Below, one piece after another: positions 22,316 through 31,300 of a stretch of 37,811 bases of DNA. Each line of letters opens with the position of its first letter. Position 1 is the stretch's first letter. Below the pieces are notes generated by a model. It had not been told where the DNA came from. It did no database searches and saw only the letters and a program-made list of their open reading frames with translations. Source of the DNA: a virus. The position numbers and the translations under genes were made by a program. The DNA lies in the IMG/VR virus record IMGVR_UViG_3300025154_000245, positions 1-37,811 of that record; one strand, written 5' to 3'.

Positions 22316-24160
22316 ATGGGAATCACTCCCGACGGAGACCGAAGCAAGAAATGGCTCTGGCTGGCGCGGAAGAAACTTGCGCAGTGCCGCGAGGATGGGC
22401 TACTCGGCAAGACCATTAAGCATGACGGGTTCACCATCAGGGTAGCCGATGTTGAGGGTAATGCCGTAGGAAGAGTGACGGCGCCGATGGGTGCCGTTGT
22501 CATTTGTACCGGACCGGACGCCAGCTTCGACAATCGTGCCCTCATTATGGAGGCGGATAACTGGCTGGGTGCGTTCGGCGCTGTCGGCAATCTCAACACC
22601 CTGTACCGCCCTGATCAGCCCACCGGCTGGACCAACTATATCCACGACACTAGCGCGGAGGATCTCGCTGCCCTCGGCTACGAAGCGGCGCCGTGGGTGC
22701 CGACCAGCCCGCTCAACGTCTACCCGCCTTCCAAACTGCACACCTACACCTACGCCGACCTCTACTTCAACACCATGCCGACGCCGGTTATCCTGCCGTT
22801 CCGCGACGGTGAGGCGTACTGGGCTGCCGTCAGCGGGGTCGTATGGAAAGACGCGCAGTACCACTCTCTGGCCGAGGCCTTTGTCAATTATTACGTCGGC
22901 AACGGGTCCGCGCTTGGCAACCGGGTGTCCTATTTCGACCAGAATGCCTTCGGTGACGCGACGACGGTCTCCTACCAGATTATGCCCTCGACCGGCGCAG
23001 CTCTGGTCATGCACCACATCGGTCTCTACTACGCCACGGTAGGCTCACCGGCCCGGGTCCGGCTCGCAGCTTCTTACTTCATCGGCAATGACAAGGTACT
23101 CACCTCCTACGCATGGTACGGCGATGACGGGGCGACGGACAGTTGGGTCGATGTGGTCGCCGGGCTCCGCACCATAATCAGCAATCCGTCTTCCTACACC
23201 AGTTCCGCAAAACCGCTTGGGCAATACGCCTTTTCCACCACGCTGAACGCTGCACCGACGCTGCTGAGTTGCACCGACCTGACGGCAACAGGCTGGTCCG
23301 GCGGGCCGTATGACGATCAGGCATGGTTTGCAGCCAACCCAGGAGAAGTCCGATGGAAGCTGTTTTACACGATCCACACACCTGGGTTGGCTCCGGTCAC
23401 CGTGAACTCGGATTACTTTCTCTCCACGCTGGACACCATGGCCGGTGGTGCGATCCTCAGCGGACCGACTGACTGGGATCTGGCTCGGCTGACGATGTAT
23501 CAGCTCTTCCCAAGCCCGAACCAGAATTGGCTGGTGCCCTACGACTCAGTCATGTTCCATGACGGCAATGATGTTGTCTACACCTGGACCAGGAAATACG
23601 GCGGGTTCAGCTTCAACTCCGCCCCTACTGGGATCACTTCCGAAGCAATGACCATGCCGGCGGAGACCGCGGTGGACGGAGTGCGGCCGACAATTTATTT
23701 CTGCGGCACCTTCGACAGTGTTGATATGTTCCTCTGCGTCTGTGAGCAGATGGCGTTCTCCGGCCCCTACTCCGCCCCGGTCTCCACTGGTCACGAGGTC
23801 ATGGCGGTCTACTACGGCTCGCCGTTCACCTCCTGGACGAAGTTTGCGGATCCGGCGGTAGGGCTGCATCTCGTCCATGTGCGGCCAGTCTCAGTCGAGC
23901 CCGGGGATATTAAGCTGCTCGGAGTGCTGGAGGATGAAGTAACTCCAGGATACAACTTCGCCTTCTTCAACCACACTGCAGGTGTGGGGGCCTGGGCCAA
24001 GCTGGGGAGGCTGCCGGTCGATGTATCACCGTATTATAATTGGGGGGTTGGTCTTTTTGGCAATGGTATTCTTGTAAATAAAATGATATCATTTATTAAC
24101 CAACCATCAGCACTGCCGCAAATGCCGGTTGGACCCTACAGCATGTATGAGCAGCCATGA
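22316..24160 (+). CDS. Large tail protein, unknown (614 aa)
   Basis: ATG 22316 lies one base after the preceding stop; an in-frame TTG at 22304 would add four residues. It has a short helical N-terminus (KKWLWLARKKLAQCREDG), then a long beta-rich body with many Tyr and Trp and no repeat I can see. Residues 26-60 include a strand pair (FTIRVADVEG, RVTAPMGAVVIC). Bases 24030-24110 are sharply AT-richer than the rest, so the C-terminal 30 residues may be a recent replacement. It is likely a tail spike or fibre core protein. ATGA couples it to the next gene. Confidence 0.6.
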   Translation: MGITPDGDRSKKWLWLARKKLAQCREDGLLGKTIKHDGFTIRVADVEGNAVGRVTAPMGAVVICTGPDASFDNRALIMEADNWLGAFGAVGNLNTLYRPDQPTGWTNYIHDTSAEDLAALGYEAAPWVPTSPLNVYPPSKLHTYTYADLYFNTMPTPVILPFRDGEAYWAAVSGVVWKDAQYHSLAEAFVNYYVGNGSALGNRVSYFDQNAFGDATTVSYQIMPSTGAALVMHHIGLYYATVGSPARVRLAASYFIGNDKVLTSYAWYGDDGATDSWVDVVAGLRTIISNPSSYTSSAKPLGQYAFSTTLNAAPTLLSCTDLTATGWSGGPYDDQAWFAANPGEVRWKLFYTIHTPGLAPVTVNSDYFLSTLDTMAGGAILSGPTDWDLARLTMYQLFPSPNQNWLVPYDSVMFHDGNDVVYTWTRKYGGFSFNSAPTGITSEAMTMPAETAVDGVRPTIYFCGTFDSVDMFLCVCEQMAFSGPYSAPVSTGHEVMAVYYGSPFTSWTKFADPAVGLHLVHVRPVSVEPGDIKLLGVLEDEVTPGYNFAFFNHTAGVGAWAKLGRLPVDVSPYYNWGVGLFGNGILVNKMISFINQPSALPQMPVGPYSMYEQP

Positions 24161-24918
24161 GCCTGACAAAACAGATCGGAGAAATAGTCGTAGCCCCTGC
24201 CATTCCTGGTGATCCTGGGTACCCGGGCCAGCCCTACATTCCGCCCTACTGAACTACCGGAGGAACCACGGTCTGTGGTTACGTTTGGTACACAGGAGAC
24301 GGGGGGAGCGGGATACCTATCTGGGATGGAACCGGAGGATACGGTGGCGGAGGCGGTTCCGGGTTCTGGGCCTGGGAATGTTGGGAAGAAGGTGATGCAG
24401 TGTGCTACCCGGCGCAGCCTGAAATACCGGCTATCCCACCCACTCCGCCAACGCCGGAAGTGATTATCCAGAACCTGAATATTGGCTGGAACGCACACTC
24501 TCGCACCGTGGATAAGCTCGGGCGCGGGGAGTATCTGCAGTTTACTTTCGGCACCGGCAGCCGGGGCGTCGTCGGTATCGCACTGGCGTATCTGGAGGGA
24601 GGGCTGCCTGAGCAGCACCTGCACGGGCTCGTCATCGATGTGACTGGGATCAAGGTCTACGAGGCCGGAGTAGTCAAAGAGACAATCGAGACAGTGCAGG
24701 TGGTGGACACTGTCATCCGAATTTACCGGCAAGAAGAGGACAATTCCATTGTCTACCATGTCCAGAACGCGGCGGGTGGGAGCACCGCGGTACAAAGTAC
24801 TGCACCGCTTCTCTCCAAGCTGGCGAAATATTACGTCTACTCTTGGCTCTACATGGGCGGCGACGTGGTGCCGGAAAACGACTACCTGGAGGGCGAAGTC
24901 CAATTCGCGGAGGCGTAA
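24157..24918 (+). CDS. Tail protein with in-frame UGA; candidate selenoprotein
   Basis: The ATG overlaps the upstream stop as ATGA. From 24157 to the TAA at 24918 the frame is open for 252 codons except one TGA at 24250-24252 (codon 32). The N-terminal part (MSLTKQIGEIVVAPAIPG) and the downstream part (CYPAQPEIPAIPP, IIQNLNIGWNAHSR) both match what I know of one phage tail-protein family, so they are one gene. The region after the TGA is plainly coding (VCGYVWYTGDGG). UGA32 lies eight residues before Cys40; Cys75 and Cys83 have the same spacing. A SECIS-like hairpin follows. Readthrough as Sec, a nonsense mutation or a sequence error are all possible. GTG 24400 could restart a shorter product. 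Confidence 0.75.
24255..24290 (+). promoter_or_regulatory. SECIS-like hairpin after the in-frame UGA
   Basis: The upper stem AACCAC/GTGGTT (24264-24269 with 24275-24280) closes a GGTCT loop. The lower stem TACCG/TGGTA (24255-24259 with 24286-24290) has one G-T pair, with an internal loop between stems. The apical loop starts 17 nt after the UGA. From memory, the E. coli fdhF SECIS has a GGUC loop about 18 nt after its UGA. The bulged U of fdhF is not evident here. Confidence 0.5.
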
Positions 24919-26124
24919 ATGCAGGGAACAGGCACACTGACAGCATACGCAGGTCAGTCGATAACCTTTCAAGGTACCGGCCAAATACTTTTCTGGGGGG
25001 CGAACTTCTCCGGGGACGGCACCCTGTCCGTACCCGGGCTGCCAGGGGAGGTTACGTTCTCTGGCGAAGGGGAGCTGTACGCCTACGCAAAGCGGGCAGA
25101 CGGCGGCTCTGTAGAGCTTTCAGCTCTGACAAGCATTGGATCTGACTATGAGTACAAAACCGGCTATGCCGAACTCTCTGCACTCACTACGGAAGCGCGT
25201 GGAGGGTCCTACGTTCCCGCTACCGCGGTTACCGGTTATGGCAATATCCAGCCGCTCGTCTCCGCTGGCCACATGGTCTGCACCCACATCATGACTGGCG
25301 ATGCGGACCTCTCCGCCCTGGGCTCCCTCGGAGCTGACTACCGGTACGGCGTGTCCAGTGATGATCAGAACCTCGGCGCCCTTGGCAGTCTCGGACACAG
25401 CGGGTACCCAGGTCAGTGGTTCATGACAGAGCATCTCTACGCGGTGGACGCCACCTCACTGCAGTCCGAGCTGGTTCTTGTCATTACCTCGGAAGGCACC
25501 ATCACATCAGTCATGACCATGACCCGCGAGGTTGCGCTGGAAATGGTCTCTAATATGGAGGGGTCGAGCGTCTTCTCGTTCCTTGGCACCTTCAGTCTCA
25601 GCATGCTCTCCGATGTGCTTGGCTGGTCGCGCAGTCTGATCACTCTGTCCGGCCGACCGTCCATGGACGACTCCGGGCAGGTGTGGTGCGTGAACATGGA
25701 CACCGGAGCCTCCAGCCAATATGAGCAGTATGGGTTCAACGACTTCTTCGAGCGAGACGGCTATTTCTACGGCATCGCTGAGGACGGCATCTACCTGCTG
25801 GAGGGGACCCAGGACGTTGGTGAGGACATCGGGACTTACATCGACTTCGGCACCAATGATCTCGGTGTCCCGGGCCGGAAGAAAGTGCTTAATGTCCATA
25901 TAGGGATGTCTGACACGACGGATGCTACGTACCTGCGAGTCACTACCGCCGGAGACACGACCACCTACCTGATCGAAGCATGCCGACGGGGGGAGACCGG
26001 CTGGCGGGCGAAGGTACCGCCGGATGTGCAGGGCTGGGACTGGCGGCTTGAGCTGATCGGGACCGGGGAGCTTGATCTTGACGGGGTTACATTCTACCCG
26101 GCTAAATTATCCAGGAGGTTGTAA
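24919..26124 (+). CDS. Tail structural protein (401 aa)
   Basis: ATG directly follows the TAA of the UGA-containing gene. The N-terminus has short Gly-rich beta repeats (FQGTGQILF, FSGDGTLSV, FSGEGELYAYA), then ELSALTSIG / ELSALTTEA / LSALGSLG / LGALGSLG repeats. The C-terminal half (from about 170) is mixed with FFERDGYFYGIAEDGIYLL. This composition is typical of podovirus tail proteins placed before the ejection genes. It probably forms part of the tail tip with the preceding product. Confidence 0.62.
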   Translation: MQGTGTLTAYAGQSITFQGTGQILFWGANFSGDGTLSVPGLPGEVTFSGEGELYAYAKRADGGSVELSALTSIGSDYEYKTGYAELSALTTEARGGSYVPATAVTGYGNIQPLVSAGHMVCTHIMTGDADLSALGSLGADYRYGVSSDDQNLGALGSLGHSGYPGQWFMTEHLYAVDATSLQSELVLVITSEGTITSVMTMTREVALEMVSNMEGSSVFSFLGTFSLSMLSDVLGWSRSLITLSGRPSMDDSGQVWCVNMDTGASSQYEQYGFNDFFERDGYFYGIAEDGIYLLEGTQDVGEDIGTYIDFGTNDLGVPGRKKVLNVHIGMSDTTDATYLRVTTAGDTTTYLIEACRRGETGWRAKVPPDVQGWDWRLELIGTGELDLDGVTFYPAKLSRRL

Positions 26125-27092
26125 TGTCCACCGCATCTGACTTTATCAACACGATCATCGCCAACGCCCTGACCACGGCGACGGCTAACACCGAAGCCGC
26201 CTCGGACGCCGCGGACGACCTGATCGCCTCCAACGCAGGGTTCTGGCTGGCACCGCCGGACTCGCTCTCTGGGTTCACGCCGGCCGCAGTGGAACCTGAG
26301 ATCCCGGATGTCGCAGATACGCGGATCGATTATCGTGCCGAGCTGGATGAGTTGATCGCCCTGCTGTCCGGGCAGTTGGCGGACTTCTTCAATACCTACT
26401 ACCCGCTGGACTCCGATGCCTTCGATGAGGCCACCGCCTGGCTGATTGACACGATCACCAACGGCGGGACCGGGATCAATACGGATGTCGCTGCTCAGGT
26501 ATGGCAACGCAACCGGGACCGCCTGGCCACCGAGGGGCGCACGAAAAAAGCGCAGATTGTTACTGGCTACGGGGCTAAGGGCTATGTAATGCCGGCCGGG
26601 TCCATGCTGAAGAAAATAGAGGAAGTTGACTTCGCCAACCTGGCGGCCAACGGGGCGTCCTCCACATCGCTCGCGGCCAAGGAATTTGAGATCGAGATCG
26701 ACACGATGAAGTTCGCCGTAGGTGAGGCGCTCAAGTCTCGGTTCTCAGCGATGCAGGCGGCGGCAGATTATATCAGGGCGGTGGCCATTATGCCGGCGGC
26801 GGCCAAGAGCTATGCTGAGTTGAACACCGACGCCAAGGCCCGGATGATGAGCGCAGCCGCTAACTGGTACGAGGCCCGGCAGAGCCGCGACCGGATGATC
26901 TTGTCAAGCAAGCTGGCCGAGCTGGGGTCCAGGGACGGCATCTACACGCATCGTCGGGACAACGCCACCAAGAACAGCCAGGTGGACGTGCAGGCCCTGG
27001 CCGCTGCTGCGGATGTTTTCGCCCGGACCGCCTCGGCAGCGTTGTCGAGCCTGAACAGCATCGTCAGTACCGGGGTCAGCGCCTTCGAGTAA
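26124..27092 (+). CDS. Helical tail or internal virion protein (322 aa)
   Basis: TAATG overlap. The protein is Ala-rich and almost wholly helical (TTATANTEAASDAADDL; AAADYIRAVAIMPAAAKSY), with an amphipathic C-terminal coiled coil ending STGVSAFE. The centre has QVWQRNRDRLATEGR. I recall similar helical proteins next to ejection proteins, where they line or plug the tail. Assigning it as a T7 gp14-like internal protein would go beyond the evidence. Confidence 0.6.
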   Translation: MSTASDFINTIIANALTTATANTEAASDAADDLIASNAGFWLAPPDSLSGFTPAAVEPEIPDVADTRIDYRAELDELIALLSGQLADFFNTYYPLDSDAFDEATAWLIDTITNGGTGINTDVAAQVWQRNRDRLATEGRTKKAQIVTGYGAKGYVMPAGSMLKKIEEVDFANLAANGASSTSLAAKEFEIEIDTMKFAVGEALKSRFSAMQAAADYIRAVAIMPAAAKSYAELNTDAKARMMSAAANWYEARQSRDRMILSSKLAELGSRDGIYTHRRDNATKNSQVDVQALAAAADVFARTASAALSSLNSIVSTGVSAFE

Positions 27093-27121
27093 TGGACAAT
27101 TAATTTTCGACAGTGTATACT
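27093..27121 (+). promoter_or_regulatory. Sigma70-type promoter before ejection genes
   Basis: TGGACA (27093-27098), a 17-base spacer and TATACT (27116-27121), each one mismatch from consensus. It shares GACAAT and TATACTGAA with the site at 1920. Initiation near 27128 gives a short leader before ATG 27146. Confidence 0.72.
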
Positions 27122-27145
27122 GAAGTTACATTGGAGGTGTGAACG

Positions 27146-28369
27146 ATGGCATTGAGAGCAAACGACCCTTATGCAAACCGGACCTGGCTCGACTTTATCG
27201 GAGACATGCGGGCGAACGCCAAAGAGAACAAGGATCCTCTAGCCCCGCGCCCAGTAGATGCCCCGGTGGCGGCATCCGGCCCGGAAGAACGGGCGTCGAT
27301 CCGAGGGATGCGCCTTGCGCCAGCATCCGCCGCAGCTCCTGCCCCTTTGGTGGCGCAGCCTGTTGCTACTGAGGCACCTGCGACATCGCTCCGACTCATG
27401 TCCGGCAGGCTAGGCGAGACTGATCAGCAGATGCCGCTTGACACTGGCGCCGCCCCAGGTACTGGCTTTATCCTTGATCAGTCCACTGGGCGCAAGGTGT
27501 GGTTCGACGGGCAGAATATTGGCATGAACCGGCCGCGCACCGGGCAGCCGTTTACTGCCCAGCCGCAAGGACTACGCCAAACAGCAGGGGCGCGAGGGCA
27601 GTATAACTTCGAAGGAACCGCTGCGGATGCGGACAAGTTCTTCGCTCCGGTCTACAACACCAGTCGCATGACCGTTGCCGGTACCTCCGGAGGCGGTGTT
27701 CCCACTGTGCCTGCATCCAGTGTGGCTTCGGAGCCGATGGGCGACACCTTCGGTGATCTTCTGGTCCAAGGGCTGCGCACTCGGCGGGATCGCACCTACG
27801 CCAACATCGCCAACCAGGAGCAGCAGGCCGCTCTCACGGCCCGAGGGCAGGACGTGACCATGCGCGGGCAGGACTTCACCGCCGCCGATGCGACCGGGCT
27901 TCGTGCTCAGGCTGCGGAGCGCGATGCGGCGCTCAATGCTCAGACTGGTGCGCAGAGGGCGTTGTACCAAACCCAGGCCGACCAGGCCAAGGCCGAGACG
28001 GACCTGTTCAACCGCTACCAGGCGGAGACTAATCCGACGGCGAAGGCCCAGCTCCGCGAAGAGTATCAGCTCCTGACTGGCAAGTCCCGGGAGCAGGCGG
28101 CAAAGGTCCACCTCGGCGAGCTGGATGAGATGACCAGTGAAGGCATCCGGCAGGTTCCTTACGCCTCGGTGGTTGACCCCTCCGCCCCCGGCGGGCTGCG
28201 AGTGCTTCGCGGCGGTGCTGACTTGGCTGGGGCGGTGAGCCCACTTCAAGCTGAGCTTGGTGCTCTGACTCCGGAGCAGCAGACTGCGCTGCGAACTTCC
28301 TTTGGGAACTGGAAAGATGTAACTCCTGAAGAGATCCGTGCCAAGATTGCCGAGATGAGGAAAAAGTAA
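27146..28369 (+). CDS. Internal virion / ejection-type protein (407 aa)
   Basis: GGAGGTG precedes ATG 27146. Residues 1-150 are Pro/Ala-rich and look disordered (ANDPYANRTWLDFIGDM at the start). The middle has DKFFAPVYNTSRMT. The second half is Gln/Ala-rich helix (ALTARGQDVTMRGQDFTAAD; QTQADQAKAETDLFNRYQ). Size, low complexity and position just before the giant gene fit proteins packed in the head and ejected with DNA. The stop abuts the next ATG. Confidence 0.65.
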   Translation: MALRANDPYANRTWLDFIGDMRANAKENKDPLAPRPVDAPVAASGPEERASIRGMRLAPASAAAPAPLVAQPVATEAPATSLRLMSGRLGETDQQMPLDTGAAPGTGFILDQSTGRKVWFDGQNIGMNRPRTGQPFTAQPQGLRQTAGARGQYNFEGTAADADKFFAPVYNTSRMTVAGTSGGGVPTVPASSVASEPMGDTFGDLLVQGLRTRRDRTYANIANQEQQAALTARGQDVTMRGQDFTAADATGLRAQAAERDAALNAQTGAQRALYQTQADQAKAETDLFNRYQAETNPTAKAQLREEYQLLTGKSREQAAKVHLGELDEMTSEGIRQVPYASVVDPSAPGGLRVLRGGADLAGAVSPLQAELGALTPEQQTALRTSFGNWKDVTPEEIRAKIAEMRKK

Positions 28370-31300
28370 ATGGCGACGTTCGATGAGCTGCTGAACGCTT
28401 CCCAGCCGACCGAGGCCCAGGCCATGACCGGCTCCTTTGATGACTTGGTGAACACTGCCCCCACCGGCCTCCGCCCCCTGAGTGAGAAGCGCGGCGGGTT
28501 CGTCGCGTCGGTGAAGCGGACTGTCGGCCAGGGTGTTCAAGGTGCGGGGCAGCTTGCCGCCGACATCGTTCCAGGCGTAGGGCAGGACAACGCCGTCACC
28601 CAGTACGGGCGGGAGGTCATCGAGGCTAATCCGACTGAGGTCCAGAAACTTTCCGATATTCCGGAAAAACCACTCACTGCCGTTACCGAGGCAACCGGCA
28701 ACGCCGTCGCGTCCATGGCTGGGATCATCGGGCTTCGTGCTCTGGGGCAGGGCATCACCGCCTTATCGCCGGCTACTGGCGTGGCTGCACCGGTGGTCGC
28801 CGGGGTTGGGCAGCTCATCTCCTGGCTCGGGCCGACAGCCATCGCCGCCCTGCCGTCCTACGGTGGCATCAGGGATAAACAGATCGTAGACAGTCCGGAG
28901 GCGCAGACCTCAGCCAAAGACAAGGCCGTTGCCGCTCTGGGCGCCGGGACGGTAGGCTTCATTGAGCAGAGGTTTGGCCCGCAGAACTGGGGCGCTGCTG
29001 TGCTGACCAAGGAGGGCAGGGCCAGGCTGGCCAAGATGTTCTCTGGATCCTCCCGGCTCGGAGCCGTGGGTAAAGGACTTGCGTCCGGAGCCGCCATCGA
29101 AGGGGCGGAGGAGATCGTCCAGAATCCTGTCGAGCAGTTGGCCTCGTACCAAGACCCTCGCACTCCTGAGAATATTGAGGAGACTGTATTCGGCGGGGCT
29201 ATGGGCGCCATCGGTGGTGGTGTGATCGGCGGCGGGGTGGGTGGAGTGTCGTACCGGTCCCAGAAGACCAAAGATACTATCCAACAGCGCACCCTGGCGA
29301 ACCTGATCGAGGGGGCGGACATCTCTGTCGAAGGCGGGGTTGCGACGATTGCCAGAGGGCAGGAGCTGCCGTTCTCCATGCCAGTCGAGACTCTGGCCGC
29401 GCACCTGGCCGACGGCGGCGCCATCGATACCCTGACCCGGGAGCAGAGGTACGGGGAGCGAGGGGCTGGGTTTGCTCGGACGACCGGGCCAGCCGAGGTA
29501 GGGCAGGAGGATGCAGAAGCGCAGGCTTTTGGTCGCGAGGCCCTGGCCTACAACCAGGAGCGCAATCAGGTTGGGCTCCGCCGCTCGGCTGCCGGACGCA
29601 CTGACATGATGACGGAGCTCTCGCCAGAGACTGAGCTTTCCAGGTATCAACCCACCGTCGCCCGGCCGGACTACGCCGGCAGGACCGGGCCGGCCACCGT
29701 CAGTCAGGAAGAGGCAGAGGCCCTCAGCTTTGGGAGGGAAGCCCGGACAGTCAATCAGTTGCGCAATGAGCAAGGTCTTCGCCGGGCAGCGGCCACCACT
29801 GGCGCTGTAACTCCCGAGGGCACTCCGCTGGCCGAGGCGCCGCTCAGTACCTACGAGCCCACCGTCGCCCGGCCGGACTACGCAGGCAGGACTGGGCCGG
29901 CCACCGTCAGTCAGGAAGAGGCAGAGGCCCAGGAGTTCAAGCGCGAGTCGCTGGCCTACAACCAGGAACGCAACCGCACTGGCCAGCGCCGAGACTTCCC
30001 GGGAAGGGAGACAGCACAGGTGCCGCAGGAGCAGACACCGGAGGAGGCCCTGCTCAATTCATACCAGCCCGAGGTCCCGGGCGCCGTACCGCCGCCCATT
30101 GTCCGTTCGGACGGCAAGCCATTCGCCACTCAGCGAGCAGCGGAGTCCGCGGTGAAGCGGTTCAAACTGGCTGAAGGAAGCTACGAGATCCAGAAAAACA
30201 AAGACAGGTTCACCGTTGTGCGCAAAGGTGCGCAAGAGGTAGCTGAGCAAGAGGCCACCGCCGAGGATATCGCAGCGGCTCAGGCCGACTATGCCGCTTT
30301 CCAGAAGCAAGAGAGCAACCTCGCCAAGCCGCCCAAACCGCCGAAGGAGAAGCCAACCGCCCCTAAAACAACTGGGGTCAAGGTCAGGTTCACCGGTACC
30401 GGCGGCGGGCCGCAGGTGGTTGAGGTGGTGCGCAAGGAGCCGGCCCAGCCCGGTGACCTGCCGGGTGAAGAGTTCTACACAGTGGTCAATACCCAGACCG
30501 GAGAGAGCGGGGTCGTCTCCGCCGAGGACATTACGCCGGTCAAGGGGCAGGAAGAGGCCTTCACGAATATCAGTAACGCAGTTGACAAATCCTCCGAGTC
30601 GCAGTATTCTGTAAATGAAGGGAGTTACAATAGTCGTGACTTCAAGAATTACGACTTCGGGGAGGATACCAGTGAAGAAGCGAAAGCTGCGATTCCTGTA
30701 CTGCGTAAGGTACTCGTTCGCACCAAGACCGGTGCGCAAGAAGGTAGCACCATCACACCGCGTAAAGTTGCGGGGATTGTGCAGTCTGCGGTTGATCGGA
30801 TCGCTTCCGCGTTCGGTCGGCGAGTTGTGTTCTTCGCGTCATCCGATCCGGCGGCACTACTTCCGAACGGCTTTATAGACAAGAACGACCCGAAGACCAT
30901 CTACATCAACACTCAGTCTGGGTTCTCACCCACGACCATCCTTGGCCACGAGATCCTGCATGCCATGAAGGAAGAGCGGGCCGGGCTGTACAACATGCTC
31001 CGCGCCGCCGCGGTAGATAAGAACCTCAAGATCAACGCCTTCGAGGCGTACCGCAAGAAGCTGGAGCAGAACAAGTATTTCCAGGACCGGGAGATCACCA
31101 AGGAGGATGTCTACGAAGAGATGATCGCCGACTTCATGGGCGACGCCTTCTCCGATCCGGTGTTCTGGGAACAGCTCGCCACCGAGCGTCCGTCGCTGTT
31201 CAAGCGGATGTCCACCTACGTCGTTACCTTCCTCAACAAACTGATAGCGGCCCTCAAGCAGCAGAAGAACTTCCAATCCTATCAGTTCTTCATCGATGTC

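Noticed and set aside
24250-24252. General UGA reassignment (for example to Trp) in this phage
   Set aside because: TGA ends many genes here, including all ATGA and GTGA couplings, so it must be a normal stop elsewhere.
27572-28540. A 322-codon Leu-rich frame on the minus strand
   Set aside because: It is a GC-driven shadow of the ejection-type protein genes and has no ribosome site or domain.
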